Below are positions 17,577-26,173 of a stretch of 64,000 bases of DNA, in pieces. Each line of letters starts with the position of its first letter. Position 1 is the first letter of the stretch. The position numbers were made by a program, and so were the translations under genes. The stretch is from an uncultured Pseudomonadota bacterium (GTDB lineage: Bacteria; Pseudomonadota; Alphaproteobacteria; RF32; CAG-239): positions 280,464-344,463 of the forward strand of contig CAMRWU010000001.1 in the NCBI GenBank assembly GCA_947054505.1, given 5' to 3'. Under the pieces are notes generated by a model that was not told where the DNA came from, ran no database searches, and worked only from the letters and a program-made list of their open reading frames with translations.

Positions 17577-18683
17577 ATGACAAAATTTGCAATTAAAATG
17601 TCTTTGTCTGCGGTTACAATGCTTCTTGTCAGCGGATGCTCATATTCTTCTGATGCGTTGTTCCCTTCTCTGTTTGGTTCTGATACTCAGGAAGAAATCG
17701 CGGCTAACGGTGGCTTGACAGATGAAACAATGCCTGTCGGTTCAAGCAATTTTGAACCGTTAGAGATTGCTGAAGGTAGTAATACAGGTACTTTTGTCGG
17801 ACAAAAGGTTGCAACTTTCCGCAGTGAATTATCTCAATTGCAAAACTCCATTCGTGCCAACAATGCTCAATTGCAACAAATTCGCGGTTCTGTCGTGAAT
17901 AATGCTCTTCAATATCATAAGGTTATCGGTATGATTGAAGCCAAGCTTCAGGTTGGTACAACACCGGGCAACCCGCAAATGTATGCAATGTTGCAAAGCG
18001 CTCAGAATAATATTCAAACCATGAACAGCAATTCTAATGCTTTGAGCCAATTGTCCAGCAAAGTTTCGTCTGATGCCGCCAACGCAAATTACCTTGTCGA
18101 TTCTATTCGTGCAGCATACAGCATTTCCGGTGCAGTTGATGAAGATCACCGCCAATTGCGCATTTTGGAAAATGAGGCAACTCAAACCGCAATGTTGATG
18201 AACAGCCTTTCTGCTGAAATTAACAGTGATGTTGCTCGTCAACAACAGTATATCGAAACCGCAAAGAATTATATCGTTGATTTGAATTCAGCTGTCAGAG
18301 CCGGTAGCTTTGGTATTAACAATGCTCCTTTGGCTCCGGCCTCTTCAATGAATACTCCGGCATACAACTCTGTTAAGAGCAGTACGGTTGCATCAGGAAA
18401 ACCATTGTTCGTTGCAAAATTCAATAAATCTGACGTCAAATATAAGACTGGTTTGAAGCAAGCTGTCAGTAACGCTGTTGCTAAAAAACCAGGGGTTATT
18501 TTTGATGTTGTCGCTGTTAGTCCTGTCAATGGCAGTCAGCTGTCAGCCGCTAACGCCAAAAACAATGCAACTCAAATCTTTCAAGATATGATAGAAATGG
18601 GAATTGGCGCCGATAAGATTAATCTGGCGGCCAAAACCAGTGCAGAGGCAACTTCTTCTGAAGTTCAAATTTTTGTCAGATAA
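17577..18683 (+). CDS. Lipoprotein with helical body and OmpA-like C-terminal segment
   Basis: 368 aa from the ATG at 17577; AAGGTG at 17562-17567 is the ribosome site, which rules out the in-frame GTG inside it. The signal peptide ends LLVSGCS (lipobox). A Gln/Asn/Ser-rich helical region (about residues 70-240) could form a coiled coil. The last 95 residues have alternating strands and helices: KPLFVAKFNKSDVKY, PGVIFDVVAVSP, then SSEVQIFVR. This resembles the secretion-lipoprotein or OmpA/SPOR-like tails of envelope proteins, but I cannot name a family. Confidence 0.75.
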   Translation: MTKFAIKMSLSAVTMLLVSGCSYSSDALFPSLFGSDTQEEIAANGGLTDETMPVGSSNFEPLEIAEGSNTGTFVGQKVATFRSELSQLQNSIRANNAQLQQIRGSVVNNALQYHKVIGMIEAKLQVGTTPGNPQMYAMLQSAQNNIQTMNSNSNALSQLSSKVSSDAANANYLVDSIRAAYSISGAVDEDHRQLRILENEATQTAMLMNSLSAEINSDVARQQQYIETAKNYIVDLNSAVRAGSFGINNAPLAPASSMNTPAYNSVKSSTVASGKPLFVAKFNKSDVKYKTGLKQAVSNAVAKKPGVIFDVVAVSPVNGSQLSAANAKNNATQIFQDMIEMGIGADKINLAAKTSAEATSSEVQIFVR

Positions 18684-18697
18684 TAAATTAAAAAAAC

Positions 18698-18733
18698 AAA
18701 AAGCCTCAGATGTTAAATCTGGGGCTTTTTTTG
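18698..18733 (+). terminator. Terminator after the lipoprotein gene
   Basis: AAAAAGCCTCAGAT / ATCTGGGGCTTTTTTT hairpin; also usable by the convergent gene. Confidence 0.75.
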
Positions 18734-18736
18734 AGG

Positions 18737-19258
18737 TTAATTAAGACGTTTTTGTCGCTCAGTAAAGAACGGTGTGGCGGCATCAGTCGCTTCTTGCGAG
18801 TTCTTAGACAGCAACAGATTGATTAACTCCTCAAGATCTTGGGTAGAGCATTGAGAGCAGAAATCATCAATGAGACGAGGGATGGGGATGTTGTAACCGC
18901 GTTGTTGTAAAACGGGGATGTAGATTCCATCGTATAGCCTCAGACGAATTGCCTCAAATCCCCGTTGCCAAAGCTCAAATTGAAAAACTGTGCAACGCTG
19001 TTTCCAGAAAAGATAAGATGCTTCATAAAGCGCTTCATTAACATCGCTTTGTTCGTTTTCGAGATCATCCTGTTCGTTTCCGTATTCATCGTCATCTTCC
19101 GTGGCGTCATCATATTCATCATCATCGGACAGATCGTAATAATCCATGGATGTCAGAGAATAGATGACGGCATAAGCCAGCTCTGTGTTTGAGAGGCTTT
19201 CAGGGGAGATTGTTGCATAATGATTGCTCATCTCCTCCCATGAATTATTCGTTCCCAT
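18737..19258 (-). CDS. Hypothetical acidic protein
   Basis: 173 aa, no family recognised. Residues about 40-70 are a run of Asp/Glu (DLSDDDEYDDATEDDDEYG). Around it are predicted helices rich in aromatic residues (SYLFWKQRCTVFQFELWQRG). No signal peptide, so likely cytoplasmic. It is convergent with the lipoprotein gene and shares its terminator. Confidence 0.6.
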   Translation of the reverse strand: MGTNNSWEEMSNHYATISPESLSNTELAYAVIYSLTSMDYYDLSDDDEYDDATEDDDEYGNEQDDLENEQSDVNEALYEASYLFWKQRCTVFQFELWQRGFEAIRLRLYDGIYIPVLQQRGYNIPIPRLIDDFCSQCSTQDLEELINLLLSKNSQEATDAATPFFTERQKRLN

Positions 19259-19402
19259 AGTTTTGTGTTTTAATAGTTTAACAATGATTTTTTTTATTAA
19301 TTATTTATACTCGACAAATTGACAGAAATCAACACAAAAATATTGACATTAAGAATTGAGGATTTTAGATTGTTGCTATAAACAAATTAAAAATAAATAA
19401 TT

Positions 19403-19771
19403 ATGAGTGAAATCTTTCAGGTAAATGCTGGTATGATAGAGTTTTGGCAGAATATTACGCTGAATCTTGTTATCGCCGTGGTCACCGTGTTGAGTTGGGG
19501 GTTCGCCTTTCCCAAAAGCGGTCTATTTTTTAGCTACACGCAGGAAGTCAAACGCTGGAAACGTGTACTTTATAAAATCACGGCTCTTGTCGGAACCTTT
19601 TTTGTTATTGTTAAAACGTGGTTCTTTTTTGGGCCTTTCCCTCCGTTGGTGACAGCCGCGGGATTGTTGGCGCTCGTTTGGTTCTTGGGCGGACTTCTCA
19701 TTATGTTTGTCAGCTGGCTTTTGGAAATCAGCGATGAGGAATGGGACAAAGTCCTCAAATTCTTTTTGTAA
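19403..19771 (+). CDS. Small integral membrane protein, unknown
   Basis: 122 aa with three hydrophobic stretches: about residues 17-36, 56-76 and 80-105. A basic loop (QEVKRWKRVLYK) lies between the first two, and the C-terminus is acidic. No family recognised and no clear ribosome site; an internal ATG at 19433 is an alternative start. A terminator follows. Confidence 0.6.
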   Translation: MSEIFQVNAGMIEFWQNITLNLVIAVVTVLSWGFAFPKSGLFFSYTQEVKRWKRVLYKITALVGTFFVIVKTWFFFGPFPPLVTAAGLLALVWFLGGLLIMFVSWLLEISDEEWDKVLKFFL

Positions 19772-19775
19772 TGGA

Positions 19776-19810
19776 AACGCTCCGAATGTATATTTGGGGC
19801 GTTTTTTTTA
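19776..19810 (+). terminator. Terminator after the membrane protein gene
   Basis: CGCTCC / GGGGCG stem with a T-run of eight. Confidence 0.65.
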
Positions 19811-19882
19811 CAAAAAAAAGTACAGCCGGTTTGTTCCGGCGGCATTAATCAGATATTTGTTATATAATACAACAGCATAGAA

Positions 19883-19921
19883 ACAAAGAAGCTCCGGATG
19901 TATAATCCGGAGCTTCTTTGT
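19883..19921. terminator. Symmetric terminator for the ankyrin-like gene
   Basis: ACAAAGAAGCTCCGGAT / ATCCGGAGCTTCTTTGT is a perfect 17-bp inverted repeat. Confidence 0.8.
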
Positions 19922-19927
19922 GTTTGT

Positions 19928-20404
19928 TTAGTTAAGAACGGTATCAAGAAAATCATTGTCTGCCTGAACTTTAGGAGCCATTTTTTTCAGATACTCTTGC
20001 CTCTCTCTCTCACGCTTTTCTTTTTCCAGTCGACGATTAAGAGCGTTTATTCCACTAATGTCCAGAGCTCCAAAGTGCTTCAACAGTCGAACCATCGGCT
20101 CATAATTTCTAGCCTCATCAAGAGGGCTCGTAGCCATTTCAAAGGGATCACATACTTCACTACCGACTATCCAGATTTCTATAAAGTTAGGAGAAACCCC
20201 TTCTTCGAGAAGTTTGTATGCTGTTTGAATATCCTTGTCCCTAACCGCATGTAAAAGCTTACTCCGCTTTTCTTTAAGAATCGTTTCTTTATCTTTTTTT
20301 ACCTCGCTAAGAGGAGTTACGTCATCCTTTATAACGGGGAACTCTATCGAGGCTTTATTATTAAAAGATTTGATTGCGTTGACGATTTTTTTGAAAAATT
20401 TCAT
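19928..20404 (-). CDS. Ankyrin-repeat-like protein
   Basis: 158 aa. The centre has the ankyrin helix-turn-helix spacing: KLLHAVRDKDIQTAYKLLEE, GVSPNF, TSPLDEARNYEPMVRLLKHF and GALD. That is roughly two repeats, flanked by basic, charged ends (EKEKRERERQEYLKKM). Such small ankyrin proteins bind other proteins and are common in host-associated alphaproteobacteria. No signal peptide. Monocistronic. Confidence 0.6.
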   Translation of the reverse strand: MKFFKKIVNAIKSFNNKASIEFPVIKDDVTPLSEVKKDKETILKEKRSKLLHAVRDKDIQTAYKLLEEGVSPNFIEIWIVGSEVCDPFEMATSPLDEARNYEPMVRLLKHFGALDISGINALNRRLEKEKRERERQEYLKKMAPKVQADNDFLDTVLN

Positions 20405-20521
20405 AGTTTATAATGTTTATAGTTTATTAATAATGGTCTATATAATGATTTATATAAGTATAATATATCATATTTTTTGATGCGTTACAACTATTTTTGT
20501 CCAAAACATCCTTTTACATAA

Positions 20522-20552
20522 AAAAACACCGTCGGTTTGCACCGACGGTGTT
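20522..20552 (-). terminator. Terminator of rpsA
   Basis: ACACCGTCGG / CCGACGGTGT stem, followed on the minus strand by a run of seven T. Confidence 0.85.
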
Positions 20553-20573
20553 CAAAAGACCTAATTCAAATGA

Positions 20574-22262
20574 TTAAGCATTTTTCTTCATGGCAGCTGA
20601 CAAAGCATCACCCAAAGCAGAAGATGATTCGTTAGCGCTGGAAGAATATTCTTCCAAAGCTTTCTTTTCTTCTTCAATTTCTAATGCTTTAACAGACAAA
20701 CCGATTTTGCCGTTCTTCTTGTCAACGGAAGTAACTTTAGCTTCCAAAACATCACCGGCATTGTAGTTTTCCGGATTCTGCTGAGCTTTTTCTTTAGACA
20801 AGTCGGCTTTTTTGATGTAAGCGTTCAAGCCGTTGACTTCGACGTTAACGCCTTTGTCATCGTGATCAACAACGTTGGCTTTAACAACATCGCCTTTTTT
20901 GATACCTTCCAAAGCAGAAGAAACAGAATCTTCTGTCAATTGTTTGATACCGAGGCTGATGCGTTCTTTTTCAACATCAACGTCAATGATTTTTGCTTGG
21001 ATGTCCTGACCTTTGGTGTAGTCTTTAACAGCTTCTTCGCCAGACTTGTCCCAAGAGATGTCGGACAGGTGAATCATGCCGTCGATTTCATCAGACAGAC
21101 CAACAAACAAACCGAATTCGGTAATGTTTTTGATTTTGCCTTCGATAACAGATCCGACCGGATGTTCTTCAACATAAGCAGCCCAAGGATTCGGAGTGCA
21201 TTGTTTAATGCCGAGGCTGATACGACGTTTGTCAGCATCAACTTCCAGAACTTTAACGTCAACTTCCTGAGAAGTAGAAACGATTTTGCCCGGATGAACG
21301 TTTTTGCGTGTCCAGCTCATTTCAGAAACGTGAACTAAACCTTCAATACCGTCTTCGAGTTCAACGAAAGCGCCATAATCTGTGATGTTGGTAACTTTAC
21401 CGCTGTAAACTTCGTCAACTTTGTACTTGTCGGCAACATTCTGCCATGGGTCAGATTCGAGTTGTTTCATACCCAAGCTGATGCGTTGGTTGTCTTCATT
21501 GAACTTGATAACCTGAACTTTAACAGTCTGACCAACAGACAGAACTTCTGCCGGATGGTTAATGCGTTTCCAAGAAATATCGGTAACGTGCAACAAACCG
21601 TCAACACCGCCGAGATCAATGAATGCACCGTAATCAGTGATGTTTTTAACAACACCGTCAAGGATTGAACCTTCTTTGAGGTCGCTGATGAGTTCAGCAC
21701 GAGCTTCAGCACGAGTTTCTTCCAAAACAACACGACGAGAAACAACGATATTGCCTCTGACTTTATCCATTTTCAAAATCTGGAACGGTTGAGTAATACC
21801 CATCAAAGGAGTAATGTCGCGGATCGGACGGATATCGATTTGAGAGCCAGGCAAGAAAGCGATGGCGCCGTTCAAATCAACAGTAAAGCCGCCTTTAACG
21901 CGTCCGAAAATAACACCGTTAACGCGTTCGCCGGCGTTGAGAGATTTCTCAAGATCCAACCAAGCTTCTTCACGACGGGCTTTTTCACGAGACAAAACGA
22001 TATTGCCGTCTTTGTCTTCATAGCGGTCAACATAAACTTCAACCTGATCGCCGGCTTTCAATTCGGCGTTTTGACCAAATTCGCGCAACGGAATACGACC
22101 TTCTGATTTCAAACCAACATCAACGGTTGCAAAATCAGGAGTGACTTTGATAATGGTACCTTTGACAACTGAACCGGTGATGCCGTTATCGCCGAACTGT
22201 TCATTCAACAGGGCTTCAAAGTTTTCAGTCATTTCAGGAATTTTAAATTCTGTATTTGTCAT
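20574..22262 (-). CDS. rpsA: 30S ribosomal protein S1
   Basis: 562 aa. Six S1 (OB-fold) RNA-binding repeats are visible, for example GVVKNITDYGAFIDLGGVDG, GKVTNITDYGAFVELEDGIE and GKIKNITEFGLFVGLSDEID, each followed by the LHVSDISW-like and RISLGIKQ motifs. S1 binds mRNA leaders and brings them to the 30S subunit. It lies downstream of cmk in the order usual for proteobacteria, but with a 134-bp gap that leaves room for its own promoter and leader. The lysine-rich C-terminus is normal. Confidence 0.97.
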   Translation of the reverse strand: MTNTEFKIPEMTENFEALLNEQFGDNGITGSVVKGTIIKVTPDFATVDVGLKSEGRIPLREFGQNAELKAGDQVEVYVDRYEDKDGNIVLSREKARREEAWLDLEKSLNAGERVNGVIFGRVKGGFTVDLNGAIAFLPGSQIDIRPIRDITPLMGITQPFQILKMDKVRGNIVVSRRVVLEETRAEARAELISDLKEGSILDGVVKNITDYGAFIDLGGVDGLLHVTDISWKRINHPAEVLSVGQTVKVQVIKFNEDNQRISLGMKQLESDPWQNVADKYKVDEVYSGKVTNITDYGAFVELEDGIEGLVHVSEMSWTRKNVHPGKIVSTSQEVDVKVLEVDADKRRISLGIKQCTPNPWAAYVEEHPVGSVIEGKIKNITEFGLFVGLSDEIDGMIHLSDISWDKSGEEAVKDYTKGQDIQAKIIDVDVEKERISLGIKQLTEDSVSSALEGIKKGDVVKANVVDHDDKGVNVEVNGLNAYIKKADLSKEKAQQNPENYNAGDVLEAKVTSVDKKNGKIGLSVKALEIEEEKKALEEYSSSANESSSALGDALSAAMKKNA

Positions 22263-22396
22263 AAATTAGTATATTTCAAATGCCTGCCCGATAAAAAAGG
22301 CGGACTTGTGCGGGGTTAATAAAATCCGGTCAGCAACGCACCTTGCAGCCGAAAGTGGTTACATTTATACACGTAAATCTATAATTTTCAAGTATT

Positions 22397-23059
22397 TTAT
22401 TGTTTTGAATCGATGATTTTGACGGCTTTTTGATATACTTCGTCAATTGTCAGCGCTGATGTGTCAAAAATAACCGCGTCTTCAGCCGGTTTCATCGGGG
22501 CTGTTGCTCGTTCGCTGTCGCGCTTGTCTCGAGCTTTAATATCCTCCAGAACATCGGCATACAAAGCTTGATGACCTCTGCTCATAAACTCGAAATAGCG
22601 CCGTTCGGCTCTCACTTCCGGTGATGCGGTGATAAAGAGTTTGACATCAGCATGCGGACAAACAACGGTACCGGTGTCGCGCCCGTCATAGATGGCGCCG
22701 TCAGCTTTGCTTCCGTCTGCAAAGACCGGATTCTTCGCAAAATTCTGTTGCATCTGTAGTAACGCTTCTCGCACTTGCGGATATGATGATACAACGGAGG
22801 CGTATTTTCCGCCGTTCGCACTGCGAAATTCTGAATGATGCGAAAGCTCATTCATGCGCTGAAAAGTCAGTTTTTGTGCAAAATCTGTTGCTTTTTCAAC
22901 ATCTTCGGGAGAAATCCCCGCCAACATAAGTTCCAAACCGACGGCTCGATAAACCATACCGGTGTCAAAATAAGCCAAATTATACTTTTTTGATAATTTA
23001 GAAGCGAGCGTTCCTTTTCCGGCAGCGGCCGGTCCGTCAATTGTAATAATCATTTTCAA
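22397..23059 (-). CDS. cmk: Cytidylate kinase
   Basis: 220 aa. The P-loop IDGPAAAGKGTLASKL at residues 5-20, the YFDTGMVYRAVG substrate block, DGRDTGTVVCPHADVKLFIT and the lid region RDKRDSERATAPMKPA are all standard. It phosphorylates CMP and dCMP with ATP. It is upstream of rpsA in the conserved cmk-rpsA order. Confidence 0.96.
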   Translation of the reverse strand: MKMIITIDGPAAAGKGTLASKLSKKYNLAYFDTGMVYRAVGLELMLAGISPEDVEKATDFAQKLTFQRMNELSHHSEFRSANGGKYASVVSSYPQVREALLQMQQNFAKNPVFADGSKADGAIYDGRDTGTVVCPHADVKLFITASPEVRAERRYFEFMSRGHQALYADVLEDIKARDKRDSERATAPMKPAEDAVIFDTSALTIDEVYQKAVKIIDSKQ

Positions 23060-23165
23060 ACCCGTTGGCTTATTTGTAACGAAAAGTTTACTTTATGTAT
23101 TGTAAAATACTCGATATACTCAAGAAGTGTACCATAATTTGATTGTTATGCAGAGGTTATTCTAA

Positions 23166-23690
23166 ATGAAACGGCTGAGCGGAATATTTATAGTTGCGAT
23201 AATGTTTTTAGGAGGGCGGGATGTCGGCGCTTTTGTTGCGCAGGATCCGTCATCCGCTCTTTCGTTCCAGAACTATGGACGGGATGGTGATGGCGGAAAT
23301 TCCGCGCGCAAGTCCTCCACGGGATATGTCAGCTATGGCGGAGATATGAATGTTGACCACGAAGGTATTGCCGATAAGATGATTATGAAAAATCCGTCCG
23401 GAACCGTTAGTGTCGATTTCCGAACCGAAAAAACAACAATGCAGGCAATGTTTCCAAATAACTACAATTTCAAAGTTATACTTCCGGAAAACGAGGGGGC
23501 TAATTGGGTTATTGATACCAATAAAGACTATGTCACGCAAGTTGATTCACAAAGCAACGGAAAGATAAGAGTCGTTGAGTTCCGCTTGATAAAAGCCGGA
23601 CAAACAGTGGTTTATTTTGATAATATGACCACTTCGGCGCCATACAAATCTTTGCAGAGCCGTGTTCTCAGAATTAGGATTGTCGAATGA
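23166..23690 (+). CDS. Secreted protein of unknown function
   Basis: 174 aa with a signal peptide ending near DVGAFVAQ. The C-terminal half is beta-rich: NFKVILPENEGANWVID, then VVEFRLIKAGQTVVYFDN. That order loosely recalls chagasin-like inhibitor folds (NWxx, then F-x-F, then G-x-x-x-V), but this is a guess. The stop overlaps the rsmE ATG by 4 bp, so the two are co-translated. Confidence 0.6.
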   Translation: MKRLSGIFIVAIMFLGGRDVGAFVAQDPSSALSFQNYGRDGDGGNSARKSSTGYVSYGGDMNVDHEGIADKMIMKNPSGTVSVDFRTEKTTMQAMFPNNYNFKVILPENEGANWVIDTNKDYVTQVDSQSNGKIRVVEFRLIKAGQTVVYFDNMTTSAPYKSLQSRVLRIRIVE

Positions 23691-24442
23691 GCGAGAAGCA
23701 AAAAAACAACATACGTTTATTTATTGATGCACCACTGTCGTTGGGACAGGATGTGACTCTTGATGTCCGCCGCTCGCATTATATTTGCAATGTTATGCGC
23801 CTTCAGGAAGGTGAGCTGATTAATTGTTTTAACGGCAGAGATGGTGAATTTGAATGTCGGTTGTCTGTTGTTCACAAAAAAGAAAGCGTTTTGACGGTTT
23901 TACGACAAACACGGAAAATGACGGAAGTGCCTGATGTTTGGCTTTTGTTTGCGCCGGTGAAAAAAGATTGCACTGATTTTATTGTTGAAAAAGCTGTGGA
24001 ACTGGGTGCTCGCAAAATATGTCCGGTCATCACGCGTCATACCATCAACAAAGAAACACGGCTTGAGCGCTTCTGCGCGCAGGCAATCGAGGCGGCTGAG
24101 CAATGTCGTCGGGTTGAGGTGCCTGAGGTGTTGCCGCCGGTTAGTTTGGAAAAGCTTTTGAGTAGCTGGGATAAGAAACGTCGCTTGTTTTTTATGGATG
24201 AAACCGGAAACGGCTTGCCGGCGACAGATGTTTTTTGTCGGAATAAAGGTGTTGCCTCTGCTATATTGGTTGGGCCGGAAGGTGGATTCTCGCCAGAGGA
24301 ATTGACAATGTTGCGTCAATCCGATTTTGCCGAAGCGGTTTCTTTGGGAACAAGAATTTTAAGAGCTGAAACAGCCGCGGCGGCGGCCTTGTCAGTATGG
24401 CAGGCGACTGCCGGAGATTGGAATACGGTAAAGGAGAAGTAG
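23687..24442 (+). CDS. rsmE: 16S rRNA (uracil(1498)-N3)-methyltransferase
   Basis: 251 aa. The N-terminal PUA-like part (RSHYICNVMRLQEGELINCF) precedes a SPOUT methyltransferase domain. That domain carries ITRHTINKETRLERF, AAEQCRRVEVPEV and the diagnostic AILVGPEGGFSPEE, plus SLGTRILRAETAAAAAL at the C-terminus. It methylates U1498 of 16S rRNA in the assembled 30S subunit. It starts inside the end of the upstream secreted-protein gene. Confidence 0.95.
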   Translation: MSEKQKNNIRLFIDAPLSLGQDVTLDVRRSHYICNVMRLQEGELINCFNGRDGEFECRLSVVHKKESVLTVLRQTRKMTEVPDVWLLFAPVKKDCTDFIVEKAVELGARKICPVITRHTINKETRLERFCAQAIEAAEQCRRVEVPEVLPPVSLEKLLSSWDKKRRLFFMDETGNGLPATDVFCRNKGVASAILVGPEGGFSPEELTMLRQSDFAEAVSLGTRILRAETAAAAALSVWQATAGDWNTVKEK

Positions 24443-24443
24443 G

Positions 24444-25118
24444 TTGAAAATACTTGTAGCCGATGATCATGAATTGTTTTTAAAAGGTTTGGAACTGATT
24501 TTGACGGATATGAATCCCGATGTTCAGCTGGTGTTTGCCAAGAATTATAACGAAATTTTTACCGCCATAGAACAGGAAAAGGATTTTAATCTGATTTTGA
24601 CGGATTTGGCGATGCCGGGGGCCAGTTGGTTGCAAGCGATTGAGCGTATTCACGAAACCTTGCCGGAAACACCGATTATCATTCTTTCGGCAGTGTTTGA
24701 CAAGGAGGTCGTTCAAAAGACGATAGACATCGGTGCCGCTGGTTATATTCCCAAAACATCATCAAATGCGGTTATTTTGAGCGCTGTTAATCTGGTTCTT
24801 TCCGGAGGGGTTTATATTCCTGCGGAATTGTTAAAAGGAACATCAAGTAGCGAATTTGAAATGCTTAAACAGATTGAAGTTTTGCCGGCAGATAAAAGCG
24901 ATAAGGAAAAAGTTCACATCTTGTCACCGCGACAAATCGACGTTATTCGCCTGATATCTCGCGGCCAGTCCAATAAGCAGATTGCTTATGAACTGGGCTT
25001 GACCGAGGGAACCGTTAAGTTGCATGTGACGGCGATTCTAAAACTGCTGAACGTTTATAACAGAACGGGAGCCGTGGTCGAGGCAACCCGTTTAGGATTG
25101 ATTGATAGTGAAAACTGA
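24444..25118 (+). CDS. NarL/LuxR-family response regulator
   Basis: 224 aa, TTG start after AAGGAGAAG. Receiver domain: Asp 7/8 (VADDHELF), phospho-acceptor Asp 54 in LILTDLAMPG, Lys 104 in YIPKTSS. LuxR-type helix-turn-helix at about residues 155-215 (LSPRQIDVIRLISRGQSNKQ, then GTVKLHVTAILKLLNV). It should bind DNA as a phosphorylated dimer. No histidine kinase is present in the window, but the next gene looks like a phosphotransfer protein. It starts one base after the rsmE stop codon. Confidence 0.92.
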   Translation: MKILVADDHELFLKGLELILTDMNPDVQLVFAKNYNEIFTAIEQEKDFNLILTDLAMPGASWLQAIERIHETLPETPIIILSAVFDKEVVQKTIDIGAAGYIPKTSSNAVILSAVNLVLSGGVYIPAELLKGTSSSEFEMLKQIEVLPADKSDKEKVHILSPRQIDVIRLISRGQSNKQIAYELGLTEGTVKLHVTAILKLLNVYNRTGAVVEATRLGLIDSEN

Positions 25119-25470
25119 GTTGATAAATATAAAACATCTGCAAGAATACGAGCAGATATTCCTTTCTCAAAAAATGGAATATCTGTGGTGTGAATATTTG
25201 TCTTGTTCTTCATCTTCGTGGGATAAGCTCGATTCGATGAACGAGGAGCAGTTGCGCTTGACATTTCACTCTTGGAAATCAAGCAGTCAGATTTTTGGGA
25301 TGGAAAAATTTGTCAGACAATGCGCCGCGATTGAGGAAAAGTTAAGCAAGCATCAGCCTCGTTCAATGGTGGAAAATTTAATTAAATCCTGTCGCCAATG
25401 TTATTGTGACAGCACGGCGCTGGTGGCGGCTTATTTTAAGGAAAAGCAAGGAGACGATAATGTCCGGTGA
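25108..25470 (+). CDS. HPt-like phosphotransfer protein
   Basis: About 120 aa. The block LRLTFHSWKSSSQIFG, then FVRQCAAIEEKLS, matches the HPt four-helix-bundle pattern in which the His (residue 54 from the GTG) accepts phosphate from a kinase receiver (usual form AHxLKGSS). I prefer the GTG at 25108 (AGGA 10 bases upstream) over a TTG six bases earlier. It overlaps the end of the response regulator gene by 11 bp and the next gene by 11 bp, so the three are read together. Confidence 0.65.
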   Translation: MKTELINIKHLQEYEQIFLSQKMEYLWCEYLSCSSSSWDKLDSMNEEQLRLTFHSWKSSSQIFGMEKFVRQCAAIEEKLSKHQPRSMVENLIKSCRQCYCDSTALVAAYFKEKQGDDNVR

Positions 25471-26173
25471 AAAAAGAATATCAATCCCTTTTTACAGCAA
25501 TTTCTTATATGGGGATTTGTATAACAGTATTTCTAAAACCAGAAAAATAGACACGGTTTCTCAGGTTAATCTTCGCCGTTTCGGACAATCAAAAAAGCTG
25601 ATAGATTCTGTTGTTAACGAGTTGCGAGCCAATCAGCGTGTTTTGCAAATGGGTATCACTTTCGGTGACGAGATTGAGCGTGTGGCAGAGCGCGTGGGAG
25701 CCTATGGTGAGGTTGATGTTATCGATGTCAATCCGTTACAATTGCGGCATAAAAAGGAAACGATGCCGCTGGGTTGGGTTCATTTTTCGGAGGGAGATGC
25801 AACAACATTTAAAGCCCAAGAACCGTATGACGCCGTTATTTGTTATTTTTTGCTTTCGGAGCTACCGATTGTCAGTAAGATGAAAGCGATAAACGCCGCT
25901 TTAGATGCCGTAAGAGAAGGTGGGGTTGTTATTTTTGTTGATACGCATATGCCGATATTTTGGCATCCACTCCGCTATGTTGTACGGATGTATAATCGTT
26001 TGTGGCATCCGTTTGCCGAAAAGTTATGGGATAGAGATATTGATACTTTTGCCCGCAATCGTATGGATTTCACGTGGCGCAAAAGCACTTGTTTCGGTCG
26101 AATGTTTCAAAAAGTAACTGCGGTCCGCAAGTCGTCGAACAACAGTGTTATTCCCAGTCAAACATCTGTATAA
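25460..26173 (+). CDS. rquA: RquA-like rhodoquinone biosynthesis methyltransferase homologue
   Basis: 237 aa from the ATG at 25460, which has AAGGAG 7 bases upstream. Class I methyltransferase fold with the RquA-type, non-canonical motif I: VLQMGITFGD at 61-70 where ordinary UbiE/UbiG have a GxGxG. Other RquA-like blocks are DVIDVNPLQL (86-95), YFLLSELP (129-136) and VDTHMPIFWHPLR (160-172), followed by a WHPF segment. RquA converts ubiquinone to rhodoquinone, the low-potential quinone used for anaerobic fumarate reduction. The call is from remembered motif similarity; a diverged paralogue with another substrate is possible. The gene end overlaps the convergent ELM1 gene by 26 bp. Confidence 0.65.
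   Translation: MSGEKRISIPFYSNFLYGDLYNSISKTRKIDTVSQVNLRRFGQSKKLIDSVVNELRANQRVLQMGITFGDEIERVAERVGAYGEVDVIDVNPLQLRHKKETMPLGWVHFSEGDATTFKAQEPYDAVICYFLLSELPIVSKMKAINAALDAVREGGVVIFVDTHMPIFWHPLRYVVRMYNRLWHPFAEKLWDRDIDTFARNRMDFTWRKSTCFGRMFQKVTAVRKSSNNSVIPSQTSV

Noticed and set aside
20862..22106. Long antisense frames inside rpsA
   Set aside because: The S1 repeats on the minus strand explain the sequence; the antisense frames follow its codon pattern.
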